This document shows, one piece after another, positions 1 through 8,314 of a stretch of DNA of 63,610 nt. Position 1 is the first letter of the stretch, and each line of letters starts with the position of its first letter. Origin of the DNA: Lachnospiraceae bacterium NE2001 (lineage in GTDB: Bacteria > Bacillota > Clostridia > Lachnospirales > Lachnospiraceae); NCBI GenBank assembly GCA_900110635.1, contig FOEK01000022.1, positions 1 through 63,610 of the forward strand, read 5' to 3'. The notes beneath the pieces were generated by a model that worked only from the letters and a program-made list of their open reading frames with translations, had not been told where the DNA came from and did not search any database. The position numbers and the translations under genes are program-made.

Positions 1-366
1 CAGATGCTCATTGCTCTTGGTCAACTGACAATCTTAAATATCCAGAACGGCGAAGCCGCTATCTATTCTTAGATTCAGAGCCTGAGGTATTAACCCAGCC
101 ACCGCGAAGCGGCTTGCCCTTTACAGCTATATAAAAAGAACTGCTACACTGCTGTCAACGACGGAGATAATCTATCTATTCTTGAGTTCTTCGCCGTCGG
201 TAATTACCTGACAGCAGCTCTTTTTATGCTGTCAAGGGTGGCGGAACCCATTCACCATTATAAATATTTGCAGTTTTCAAGGTTCATTCGAGTCTTTTTT
301 TCTTCGACCCTTTTTTTCATACGTCATTTGACACTATCCCAAGACAGGGGACGGTTCTCTGTCTTG
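1..366. other. Non-coding left edge with a duplicated element
   Basis: No convincing gene lies here. Two ungapped 37-nt stretches (59-95 and 172-208) match at 26 of 37 positions by eye. Read on the minus strand, each ends in codons for K-N-R and a TAG stop, with the shared pattern V-x-T-x-G-x-E-x-K-N-R-stop. The second copy lies inside a large inverted repeat at about 131-227, whose outer arms are ATAAAAAGA/TCTTTTTAT and inner arms CTGCTGTCA/TGACAGCAG. These could be relics of a duplicated gene end or a structured RNA; the sequence does not decide. The downstream end of the manA transcript enters this region. Confidence 0.5.
341..365. repeat. GGGGACGGTTCTC palindromic repeat, copy 1
   Basis: A 25-nt element with core GGGGACGGTTCTC flanked by complementary arms AAGACA/TGTCTT. 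It ends one base before the manA stop codon. The same element recurs at 50155-50179, 50213-50237, 55571-55596 and 55603-55627, and variants with the same core but other arms occur elsewhere. It resembles REP-type extragenic palindromes and may act as a weak terminator or an RNA 3'-end stabiliser. Confidence 0.85.
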
Positions 367-1326
367 TTAATTACGTATTTTCAGCAGGGTTGTGTTGCCC
401 AGCACGTGGCAGCGCCCGATAGCCGCTGGTAAAAAGATACAGTCACCCTTTGCAAATCTCAGAGGACGCCTTGAATATTCTGTTTCAATACCACCAAAGC
501 CCTCTGTACATAGAAGAACCTGATAAGAATCCTCCGTTACCGAAAAAGAAAAGCCCATCGAAACCTGTACTCGTTCCACTTCAAAATATTTGCATCGGCA
601 TAATATTTCCCTGGCACACCCCGGATAATACTTAATAAATTTAGGTGGTTGTTTAATCCCATTACTAGCCCTAAGATTCGCAACTTCTAATGCCTTTTCT
701 ATATGTAATGGACGTTTCTTACCATCTTTATCCAGTCGATCATAATCATAAACTCGGTAGGTAACATTTGAACTCTCTTGAATTTCAGCCACCATAATGC
801 CCGCACCAATAGCGTGAACAGTACCGGGTGTAATAAAAAAAGTATCGCCTCGTCTAACCTTTACTTTTTTTAAATGCTTTGATAATGTCCCAGAATTAAC
901 AGCATAACGTAATTTATCTGGTGTCACATCATGTTCAAACCCATAAATCAATTCAGCACCAGGCACAGCATCCAAAACATACCACATTTCAGTCTTTCCA
1001 TTTTGTCCTTCATTTTCTCTGGCATATTCATCATCAGGATGAACTTGAACAGACAAATCCTTTTCTGCATCAATAAACTTTATTAATATCGGAAGATCCT
1101 TTCCAACCTTGTTGCCAAGCCATCTCGGATTCCTATCTAATACTGACTTAAGTGTCTTCCCAGCAAAAGTTCCATTTACCACTATGCTTAAGCCATCCGG
1201 ATGAACTGAACATTCCCAAGTCTCAGCTAAAGGAACAAGCGGAATGTCTTTACCATATTCTTTTTTTAGTCTAGTCCCGCCCCAAAGATAATCCTTGCCA
1301 GCGGGATTAAGAAGTAGTGGTTCCAT
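367..1326 (-). CDS. manA: Mannose-6-phosphate isomerase, class I (copy 1)
   Basis: This enzyme interconverts fructose-6-phosphate and mannose-6-phosphate in the cytoplasm, the entry step to GDP-mannose. The 319-residue length is typical of the short bacterial class I cupin form. Family signatures are visible: NPAGKDYLWGG at the N-terminus, ETWECSVHPDG, the metal-binding segment LSVQVHPDDEYA, KTEMWYVLDA, and PGTVHAIGAGI. It lies 24 nt downstream of manC and ends the module 3 operon; its stop codon abuts a GGGGACGG repeat. A closely similar second copy is at 21336-22298, differing at roughly one residue in five by eye. I infer that this pair supplies GDP-mannose for the whole locus, because the other manC copy is broken. 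Confidence 0.93.
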   Translation of the reverse strand: MEPLLLNPAGKDYLWGGTRLKKEYGKDIPLVPLAETWECSVHPDGLSIVVNGTFAGKTLKSVLDRNPRWLGNKVGKDLPILIKFIDAEKDLSVQVHPDDEYARENEGQNGKTEMWYVLDAVPGAELIYGFEHDVTPDKLRYAVNSGTLSKHLKKVKVRRGDTFFITPGTVHAIGAGIMVAEIQESSNVTYRVYDYDRLDKDGKKRPLHIEKALEVANLRASNGIKQPPKFIKYYPGCAREILCRCKYFEVERVQVSMGFSFSVTEDSYQVLLCTEGFGGIETEYSRRPLRFAKGDCIFLPAAIGRCHVLGNTTLLKIRN

Positions 1327-1350
1327 ATATATATTGTCCTTATATTATTT

Positions 1351-2664
1351 CTACGGCATTGGAAAAACACGTTTGTCGTCGATGCTAATTTCTTCGCCAA
1401 CCTGTATCTCAATAATATCCATATCTGTATCGGCAAATATAGTGTGGATACAGCCTGCAGCGATTGTCACTGTATCCCCAGGACGAACCACCTGCTCCAT
1501 TCCATCAATAATTGTACGACCCTGCCCGGAGATAATGGTCCAAATCTCGTCACGAAGTTCGTGAACGTGATAGGTCATGGAACTTCCAGCCATCATCTTA
1601 ACTTTTACAGTCTGAGATCCAGGTTGCGCATCAATAACCGTGTATGTTCCCCAGGATTTTTCTACAAAATGCACCTCCGTACTGATTTTCTCAACATATG
1701 GTTTCATATAACCGCTTCGTTCCTTGTCCGAAACCAGGATACCATCGCCACTAACCGCGATTACCATATCCTTAAGGCCCATTCCCAGAACAGGGATATC
1801 CAGTTCATTTACGACCTGCGTGTTCTCGCAGGTATCATCAAGACAAACATTTCCCTTTGTCTTATCTGCCATAACTTCAGCCATCATATTCCAGGTTCCA
1901 ACATCCTTCCACTCACCGCTGTAACGGAGTACCTGTATTGACTGTTCCTTCTCAACAACAGCATAGTCGAAGCTGATTTTCTCGAGTGTCTCATATTTTT
2001 CAAAAAGATCACGATAGTCAGTAAACTCTATCATCTCATGAGCTTTATCTATTAAGTAAGAAAGCTTAAAAGCAAATACTCCTGCATTCCAGAGCGCCCC
2101 CTGTTCAAGGTATTTCTTCGCCTTCTCAACATCAGGTTTTTCCTTAAATTCCTTAACGATACTCACTTTATCTGCAGTCTCAGGGATTATATAACCATAC
2201 TTGTCGCTTGGATAGGTGGGCTCGATACCCATCAGTGTTATATTTGCTTTTCCCAAATTCACCTGTTCCTCAAGCGCTGCAACTGTCTCATAGTAGCTAT
2301 CCTCAACGTATGGATCCACAGGACAGACAACAACACACTCGTCACGACCAACGCCGATTTCATCAACTAAGTAAGTTACCGCAAGAGCTATTGCTGGAAA
2401 TGTATCACGACGGCAAGGCTCTGTACATATAGAAACCTTCTCTCCCAGCTGACTCATTATGGCACTGGCCTGGGAACTGCTGGTGGCGATTGTAATATTC
2501 GCACCCTTATCAACGGTACTGATCTGGCGAAATACACGCTGTACCATGGACTCATAGTTACCTTCTGAATCCTTAAACAGCTTGATAAACTGCTTACTTC
2601 TTATGTCATTTGACAGTGGCCAAAGCCTTTTGCCAGAGCCACCTGATAGTAGGATAATATTCAT
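1351..2664 (-). CDS. manC: Mannose-1-phosphate guanylyltransferase with C-terminal cupin domain
   Basis: This makes GDP-mannose from mannose-1-phosphate and GTP. The N-terminal nucleotidyltransferase domain (about residues 1-280) opens with the signature ILLSGGSGKRLWPLSN and contains KEFKEKPDVEKAKKYL, typical of the family. The C-terminal cupin domain (about 330-437) carries MTYHVHELRDEIWTIISGQG, as in type II phosphomannose isomerase/guanylyltransferase proteins. At 437 residues it is slightly shorter than the usual 460-480. The start is supported by AGGAGG five bases upstream. It is transcribed with manA. It is the only intact copy in the window; a decayed copy is at 22326-22913. Confidence 0.92.
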   Translation of the reverse strand: MNIILLSGGSGKRLWPLSNDIRSKQFIKLFKDSEGNYESMVQRVFRQISTVDKGANITIATSSSQASAIMSQLGEKVSICTEPCRRDTFPAIALAVTYLVDEIGVGRDECVVVCPVDPYVEDSYYETVAALEEQVNLGKANITLMGIEPTYPSDKYGYIIPETADKVSIVKEFKEKPDVEKAKKYLEQGALWNAGVFAFKLSYLIDKAHEMIEFTDYRDLFEKYETLEKISFDYAVVEKEQSIQVLRYSGEWKDVGTWNMMAEVMADKTKGNVCLDDTCENTQVVNELDIPVLGMGLKDMVIAVSGDGILVSDKERSGYMKPYVEKISTEVHFVEKSWGTYTVIDAQPGSQTVKVKMMAGSSMTYHVHELRDEIWTIISGQGRTIIDGMEQVVRPGDTVTIAAGCIHTIFADTDMDIIEIQVGEEISIDDKRVFPMP

Positions 2665-2720
2665 ATATGCCTCCTTAATATATTATTTGTACAAGACACG
2701 AGATAGTTCTTAGTCTTGAT

Positions 2721-3425
2721 TTATTTACTAGTTTTTATGCGAACGCCAATCAAGTAGACCAAAGTCTTCATATAGCTGATGATGAACTTGACAAGCTGAC
2801 GCTTGGAGTCACCATACATACGCTTGTAGAACTTTATCGGCACCTCACCAATCTTGAACTTCTTATTGCGAAGCTTCAACTTCAGTATAACCTCCTGAAG
2901 TACATCATAGTAGTTACACTTAAGCCTTACCTTCTTTAACTGTCTGGTATCGTACATACGATAGTCGGTTGAGATGTCCTTGGCTTTGATTCCCAGAACC
3001 AGACGATATGTCGTATTAAGTATCTTAGACATGATTCGGGATGAAATGCTATCGTTGGTCACACCACCCTTGCAATATCTGGAACCGATCACCAGGTCGT
3101 AATGTCCAGATACAAACTTCTTGTAAATACTAGGTATGTACTTCGGACTGTGAGAGCCATCGCTATCGAGAATGAGGAACTTATCCATTGAGGCATATTT
3201 GATACCAGTTCTAAATGCTCCGCCGAAGTATGGTTCCTCCTGATTGATGTACTTGGCACCAAACTCTTTGCAGACTGCTGGAGTTTCGTCCATTGTTTCC
3301 ATTGTATCTATAACCAGGATTTCATAATTCTCGCCGGTTTTCTCAACGTATTTCTTTATCTGTGGCAGAAGCACCTTTAGGTTTTCGGCCTCCTTATAGG
3401 CTAGAAGTACAACACTTATTCCCAT
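2721..3425 (-). CDS. GT2 glycosyltransferase, polyprenyl-phosphate mannose synthase-like
   Basis: The 234-residue protein is a single GT2 (GT-A fold) domain. It opens with ISVVLLAYKEAENL, and the metal-binding motif lies in LDSDGSHSPKYIP near residue 90, followed by VIGSRYCKGG. This layout is that of dolichyl/undecaprenyl-phosphate mannose synthases (DPM1-like) without a C-terminal membrane domain. The likely reaction is transfer of a sugar from a nucleotide donor, perhaps the GDP-mannose made by the adjacent manC-manA, to a polyprenyl phosphate at the inner membrane face. The next gene upstream (3445-4770) is polytopic and could use the product. Substrate and lipid are inference. Confidence 0.82.
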   Translation of the reverse strand: MGISVVLLAYKEAENLKVLLPQIKKYVEKTGENYEILVIDTMETMDETPAVCKEFGAKYINQEEPYFGGAFRTGIKYASMDKFLILDSDGSHSPKYIPSIYKKFVSGHYDLVIGSRYCKGGVTNDSISSRIMSKILNTTYRLVLGIKAKDISTDYRMYDTRQLKKVRLKCNYYDVLQEVILKLKLRNKKFKIGEVPIKFYKRMYGDSKRQLVKFIISYMKTLVYLIGVRIKTSK

Positions 3426-3444
3426 TTTACTTTCTCACTTTCTT

Positions 3445-4770
3445 TTATTCTTCAACTTCCTTAATACGGCTCATGGCATTTTTCTTTGGACGAACAGCCT
3501 GTTTTTCCTCTGCTGAAGGCTCATCCGATGAAATCGATGTTTTATTAGTCTTCTTTATACTGCATATATTTGCAACAGTGATAATTATACAGTAAACCGT
3601 CATTATGATTACCGATGTGTGATAGTCAAGAGTAGCACCATTCAGAGACTCAAAACGATATAAATGATTAAATGATATAAGCCCCACCAGTGCAATTATA
3701 TCGTATAGATGTTTTTCTTCCTCATTTAACAGCATCACTGTAGCTGGAACAAGATACAGCAGATTATAGTAGCCGGAATGATCTGGGAAGATAATCAGCG
3801 CAAGTCCCAGCACCATTATAACATCTGATTTTCTCCTAAACTTAAATGCAGCTATAAGCATAACTATGCATAGAAGCTTACTGAAGTACCCAGATATCTT
3901 AAACAGTATTTCTGATGCAGGAGCACCATACTGTATTAATGCACAGAAGAGTGTGAGTCCTCCCTCATTCTTATACCAGTCCATATTTAGTCCGATATTT
4001 CGAAACATCAGAGATACATTACTGAAACCACCCTTTAATAGCAGAAATGGTCCAAAAAACATCACAAGACCATAGATTACCGTTCGAACCACAGCCTTCC
4101 AATCGTTCTTGTATATCAGCAGGATTCCCAAAAGTGCTGGTGTCATCTTAAGAGCAGCTGCGATTGCCAGCGCTATAAGCGAAAGTTCTTTTAAAACTTT
4201 GTTTTCAGAATCATGGCCGAAGATGAAAGCCATCATTAGAGCAATGACAAATATAATCGAATTGCCTCTCTCTATGGAAAAAATAACAGGTGTGGTTAGT
4301 AGCATAGCAGAACTAACCAAAAGCTTCATCAGATAACTATCCTTCAGATTATGCCTGATTGATTCAAAAAATGCTATAAGTGTAGCACTTGTAGTCATAA
4401 TTATAAATATCATAATCTTGGGAACAGTATACATATCCTGAAAATAATCCGCTTCATAGTAATCCTCTATATCGACTATTCTGGAAATAAAATACATAAC
4501 TACGTAAGTGAGAGGCGGATAAGCCTTCTCCTGAAGATTTGTATAATATGTGGAATTGTAAGGATCTCGTAAGCCCGAGTAACCCACAACATTAGTGAAG
4601 TCCCCCTGAAAATCTTCCAGATTAAGAAAGAAAACCCTCCACTCAAAAGAGGGTTCTCCGTACCATAATATATGCGATACCCAGAAAATGAATGAAGTAA
4701 ATATCACCACTACAAAGGCAATCTCAAAAAACTTTTTACTTGTTAGAAACTTAACTGCTTTAGAGTTCAT
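3445..4770 (-). CDS. Polytopic membrane protein, GT-C / GT87 (DUF2029)-like
   Basis: A 441-residue protein with about ten hydrophobic segments. Residues 75-95 (TYYTNLQEKAYPPLTYVVMY) resemble the first loop of GT87 alpha-mannosyltransferases (DUF2029), which carries a Tyr-Pro-Pro motif after the first membrane segment. Such enzymes use polyprenyl-phosphate-mannose outside the membrane, which fits the polyprenyl-phosphate mannose synthase-like gene 20 nt downstream. The C-terminal 40 residues are cytoplasmic-looking and rich in Lys, Glu and Ser. Family assignment is by motif and context only, so it could be another GT-C enzyme or a polymerase. Confidence 0.6.
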   Translation of the reverse strand: MNSKAVKFLTSKKFFEIAFVVVIFTSFIFWVSHILWYGEPSFEWRVFFLNLEDFQGDFTNVVGYSGLRDPYNSTYYTNLQEKAYPPLTYVVMYFISRIVDIEDYYEADYFQDMYTVPKIMIFIIMTTSATLIAFFESIRHNLKDSYLMKLLVSSAMLLTTPVIFSIERGNSIIFVIALMMAFIFGHDSENKVLKELSLIALAIAAALKMTPALLGILLIYKNDWKAVVRTVIYGLVMFFGPFLLLKGGFSNVSLMFRNIGLNMDWYKNEGGLTLFCALIQYGAPASEILFKISGYFSKLLCIVMLIAAFKFRRKSDVIMVLGLALIIFPDHSGYYNLLYLVPATVMLLNEEEKHLYDIIALVGLISFNHLYRFESLNGATLDYHTSVIIMTVYCIIITVANICSIKKTNKTSISSDEPSAEEKQAVRPKKNAMSRIKEVEE

Positions 4771-4838
4771 TTATCCTGGTTCCCCATTTCAAAACATACA
4801 TAGTCATTCTACCAAAATCGTCCCCATTTCACAATAAA

Positions 4839-4871
4839 AATGTGCAAGAGGGACTGTCCCTCTTGCACATT
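4839..4871. terminator. Perfect 33-nt palindrome acting as a terminator
   Basis: Two 16-nt arms (AATGTGCAAGAGGGAC and its complement) flank a single central base. On the minus strand it follows the rubredoxin gene by a few bases and runs into TTTTTATTG, so it should work as an intrinsic terminator. The central GGGACTGTCCC recalls the core of the GGGGACGG repeats elsewhere in the window. Confidence 0.75.
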
Positions 4872-4878
4872 TTAGACT

Positions 4879-5523
4879 CTACTTTATTACTTTCTCAAAA
4901 TCGGAAGCTGGATGCTTGCACCAAGGACAAATAAAGTCCTCTGGAAGCTCTTCGCCTTCAAACTCATATCCACATATCTTGCATCTCCAGACTGTCTTGC
5001 CTGTCGGTGTTGTCCCCACAGCCTCTGGCTTAGGCTTAATGTTCTTCTGATAATATTCATAGGTTGCTGAGCTGGCATCGCTCAGAATCTCCATATCGGT
5101 TACATCACAGAGGAACAGCGTATGTGATCCAAGGTCAACGGTGTGGAACACAGTACCCGAAATATAGGCATTAGTGCCATCCTTGATATAATAGACACCA
5201 TTTGACGCTACACTGTACTTTGCCTCCGCCGAATCCGGTCCGGCATAATCAGCAAACTTGTCAACATCCTTACCTGACTGAAAACCAAATCTCTTAAATA
5301 CATCAAAGGTGGCATCCTCACTAAGAATCGATATATTGAACACCTTTGACTCCATCAGCATATCGTGTGTATAGTTTGCCTTGTTAACTGCAAATACGAT
5401 ACGATTGGGATCTGTTGTCACCTGAATTGCCGTATTGGTTATACAGCCATTCTGCTTATCCCCCAGTTTAGTTGTCAATACGAACAGACCATATGACAGC
5501 TTGTACATTGCTTTTTTATCCAT
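4879..5523 (-). CDS. hrb: Flavin reductase-rubredoxin fusion (high-molecular-weight rubredoxin type)
   Basis: The N-terminal 160 residues are a flavin-reductase-like FMN-binding domain (LSYGLFVLTTKLGDKQNGCITNTA..., then NPYTHDML-like and FNISILSED segments). The C-terminal 45 residues are a complete rubredoxin: CKICGYEFEGEELPEDFICPWCKHP carries both C-x2-C-G/P iron-binding knuckles (written here as positions, about residues 181-205). In clostridial anaerobes such fusions pass electrons from NAD(P)H to the flavodiiron protein FprA to remove oxygen or nitric oxide. No flavodiiron gene is in the window. Its place inside a glycan operon is unexpected: GtrA lies 34 nt upstream and a strong palindrome follows the stop. 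The start is supported by AGGGGG upstream. Confidence 0.85.
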   Translation of the reverse strand: MDKKAMYKLSYGLFVLTTKLGDKQNGCITNTAIQVTTDPNRIVFAVNKANYTHDMLMESKVFNISILSEDATFDVFKRFGFQSGKDVDKFADYAGPDSAEAKYSVASNGVYYIKDGTNAYISGTVFHTVDLGSHTLFLCDVTDMEILSDASSATYEYYQKNIKPKPEAVGTTPTGKTVWRCKICGYEFEGEELPEDFICPWCKHPASDFEKVIK

Positions 5524-5557
5524 AAGTATTTACCCCCTTCTCATAGATAATATCCTG

Positions 5558-5983
5558 TTAATCACGTTTTTCCAGAATAAGTTTCCTTGATACAAAATTA
5601 TAAATCATCACGAGACCTGTGGCAATTATCTTTGCAATAATCTCAGCTATTCTCTCACCATATAGCCCCATCAGAAAATCAGAGTGAACATATATAAGGT
5701 CAACACAGATATACAAAAAAAGCTCATTAAGTCCAAGTCCGATAGCACTTAGAACTACGTAAATGATAAATTCTTTCTTGCGGGACATATCATCTCGCCG
5801 CTCGAACACAAACTTCATTGATAGTAAGTAGTTCACTATGACGGATACTATGAATCCGATAAGGCCAGATATAAGATACGGACAGCCCAGAAAATTGCAG
5901 GTTGTATAGATGGTAAAATCCACTATAAAGCTGATAATTCCTACCACTCCGAATTTTAGAATCTGTGCAATTAATTTCTTCAC
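5558..5983 (-). CDS. GtrA-family membrane protein
   Basis: A 141-residue protein with four predicted membrane segments, beginning with FGVVGIISFIVDFTIYTTC, typical of the GtrA family. GtrA proteins are proposed to flip polyprenyl-phosphate-linked sugars across the membrane, working with a GtrB-type GT2 and a membrane glycosyltransferase. All three kinds of gene are present nearby (GT2 at 2721 and 10541, polytopic transferases at 3445 and 11254-18047). The gene lies 16 nt downstream of the flippase gene, in the same operon. The flippase role is from family knowledge and is not fully proven. Confidence 0.85.
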   Translation of the reverse strand: MKKLIAQILKFGVVGIISFIVDFTIYTTCNFLGCPYLISGLIGFIVSVIVNYLLSMKFVFERRDDMSRKKEFIIYVVLSAIGLGLNELFLYICVDLIYVHSDFLMGLYGERIAEIIAKIIATGLVMIYNFVSRKLILEKRD

Positions 5984-5999
5984 CCAAATTTCTCCTCAA

Positions 6000-7289
6000 T
6001 CATTCCGCCCATTTTTTGCCAGTAGTTTTTTTCTTCTTAATCATTTCAAAAATAAGAGCAATCATATAAAACAGTGCAAGACTTCCAACTATCACGCCAT
6101 ACGAATACCCTGCGCCATCTATTCCATAATTCCTAACAAGCCTTCTGGTTACAAACAGATTAATAACAAAAGAGCCACCATAACCTAAAACAATATAATA
6201 CTGTTTTCTAATAATTGTTATTAGTGTGTTAAAGTAAAATGCAATCGCAGCCAATCCGCCAAAAAGAAGCATCAAAGAAAAGATTATTTTATACTCAGCA
6301 AGATTCTCTCCATAAATAACTCCCAGAAGATATAGCCCTATAACATATCCTCCAATGATAACTACAACAGTCATACCTAATATCATAGCTACCATTTTAA
6401 TCATGGATTTAGCAAACTCTCTAACCTTTCCATCCTTCCACATCTCGCTAAGTCGAACAATAAGTGGCTTATAGATAAATGTACTAAGTATATTTACAAC
6501 AAAAATAGGCATAAACAGGATATTGTATATTGTCTGCGTATCGCTATCCATCAAATCATTTATCGCATACTTGGGTGCATTTATCAAATACGAATAGAGA
6601 AAAGCTCCAAGAAATATAGGGAATCCCGCAACTAGAAGACGGCCAATATTTTTAGTAGAAAATGATGGAGCAAGTGCAAACTCTTTCTTTAACACGGTAA
6701 TTGTAAAAAAATAAATAATAAGTGATGAAATAAAAAGCGATAATGACGCTACAACAGGACTGGCAGTTATAATATATACCACACAGAAAACTACACTAGA
6801 CAAAACTATCCTAATAGTCATACAGATAGATGTAACATCAAACCTACCTCGTCTCTGAATAAGTCCATGATATACATCCTCGATACATTCTACAAAACGA
6901 TATCCTACAAGAGAAGCTAGCACGATCCAGTCACTTGCCCCGCCCCCCTGAACTATCGCATATCCTACACCTACTAAGGCCATAAGAATACAGGTTAAAA
7001 GTCTGGTAGTATAAAATGTTGCAAATGAATACTCTTCCTTGATATCTGACACCTGGAAATCACGAAGATTGTAATTACCTATGGAATTAATTGTCTGCGC
7101 CAGAACATATAAGATAATAAAAACTCCCGCCTCACTCTTACCTCCAATACGATTTGCAACCAATAGAAATATTGCTGATTGAAGGCTGAAGGTTAGGCTT
7201 GAAGCCAGATTCCATATGTATGTTCGTCTTGATATATTTATGTTTCCTTCGAAAAGCAACTTACGAAGCATTTTATTTATACACCTCAT
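6000..7289 (-). CDS. Polysaccharide flippase, Wzx/MATE-like
   Basis: A 429-residue polytopic protein with about twelve hydrophobic helices. The N-terminal segment RTYIWNLASSLTFSLQSAIFLLVANR and the lipid-linked oligosaccharide flippase pattern (YNLRDFQVSD, then repeated pairs of helices) fit the MVF/PST superfamily that exports lipid-linked repeat units. It is the second flippase in the window (the other is at 35038-36483), so module 3 seems to have its own exporter. The upstream neighbour is 9 nt away, suggesting co-translation. No obvious defect is seen. Confidence 0.8.
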   Translation of the reverse strand: MRCINKMLRKLLFEGNINISRRTYIWNLASSLTFSLQSAIFLLVANRIGGKSEAGVFIILYVLAQTINSIGNYNLRDFQVSDIKEEYSFATFYTTRLLTCILMALVGVGYAIVQGGGASDWIVLASLVGYRFVECIEDVYHGLIQRRGRFDVTSICMTIRIVLSSVVFCVVYIITASPVVASLSLFISSLIIYFFTITVLKKEFALAPSFSTKNIGRLLVAGFPIFLGAFLYSYLINAPKYAINDLMDSDTQTIYNILFMPIFVVNILSTFIYKPLIVRLSEMWKDGKVREFAKSMIKMVAMILGMTVVVIIGGYVIGLYLLGVIYGENLAEYKIIFSLMLLFGGLAAIAFYFNTLITIIRKQYYIVLGYGGSFVINLFVTRRLVRNYGIDGAGYSYGVIVGSLALFYMIALIFEMIKKKKTTGKKWAE

Positions 7290-7298
7290 CCAACCTTG

Positions 7299-8282
7299 CT
7301 AAAGCTCGGCCACCTTCCCCTTGAATATCATTTTAACCCAGGTTGTGACACTATATTTATCCATTACTTCTTTTGGAATCTCGTGAAACTCCTCAGTAAA
7401 AAACGACCTAGGTACAATAGGATTATCCTTATCTATAACATAAATATTCCCATACTTATAGAATTCATGATCCTTTATATATTCATTTGTCGTAATCAGC
7501 TTCGTATGAGAAGCCATACTATCATAAGTTCTAAATGTCAGCCCCCTCTGAACTCCGTACTGAACATCCAGTGTCACGCGAGAACGTTTCATCACTTCAG
7601 CCATATCTGCTAGTGGAATAGGATTCACCTTGATATACTTCGGTGTCATCCATCTGTCTCCATTAGGAAGAAAAGCCTTCACAAAATCCATAATTCGATA
7701 CCCCAGCATATACAGATAGCATCGTTCTGGGCGAATCTTATTATCAGTAATAATCTTATCCCATACCTGAATACGACCCGAATGCAGCAAGCCACTCATA
7801 GCAAAAAGAATACTTTTCTTCTCCCCATTATAGAGATGGGCATCCGTATAGAAATTATGCAACGGTTCAAAACCGTACGTTTCAATATCATTTTCATCAA
7901 ATGAAAATATCTCGTCAAAATAAGGTCGAATGCTTTCAAAATTATCAAGTCTCTCTACATAATCCCAGAGATACAATATAAACTTAGCCTGAGGCTGCGA
8001 CTTACGATACTTTTCAAGAATATCAGCGTGAAGCTGAGTACCATTTATCACAAATATATAATCATACTTTGTATCATCCCCAAGCAGATACTTCTCCTCA
8101 CGGCGACGTACCTTAGTATCAAGAAGCTTACCTCGCAAAAAAAAGTTAAGAAGTTTCTGAATCGGGGTATATTTCCCCTTTGGCGTAAACCTCGTAACCT
8201 CAAATCCATAATCACTTATAGCATCTTCAATTATATTATCGTAATCATAAAAGCCAATTGGGATAAACTTAAGTTTTTTCAT
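7299..8282 (-). CDS. Probable GT-B-like glycosyltransferase, uncharacterised family (paralog A)
   Basis: I do not recognise a named family with certainty. The 327-residue soluble protein is clearly related to the product at 30533-31525. Shared blocks are YDYIFVINGTQL / YDFVFLISGQSL, FILYLWD / FLLYQWD, FDEIFSFDENDI / FDKCYSFDRDDV, and near the C-terminus GLTFRTYDSMASHTKLITTN / GLTIRVIEALGAKKKIITTN. That last block resembles the donor-binding end of GT-B glycosyltransferases. Similar proteins in other glycan loci are labelled lipopolysaccharide or capsule biosynthesis proteins. It sits between the flippase (9 nt downstream) and two GT2 genes. Confidence 0.55.
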   Translation of the reverse strand: MKKLKFIPIGFYDYDNIIEDAISDYGFEVTRFTPKGKYTPIQKLLNFFLRGKLLDTKVRRREEKYLLGDDTKYDYIFVINGTQLHADILEKYRKSQPQAKFILYLWDYVERLDNFESIRPYFDEIFSFDENDIETYGFEPLHNFYTDAHLYNGEKKSILFAMSGLLHSGRIQVWDKIITDNKIRPERCYLYMLGYRIMDFVKAFLPNGDRWMTPKYIKVNPIPLADMAEVMKRSRVTLDVQYGVQRGLTFRTYDSMASHTKLITTNEYIKDHEFYKYGNIYVIDKDNPIVPRSFFTEEFHEIPKEVMDKYSVTTWVKMIFKGKVAEL

Positions 8283-8314
8283 ATCTCCACCGATACAACC
8301 TTTCTCCCAAACAA

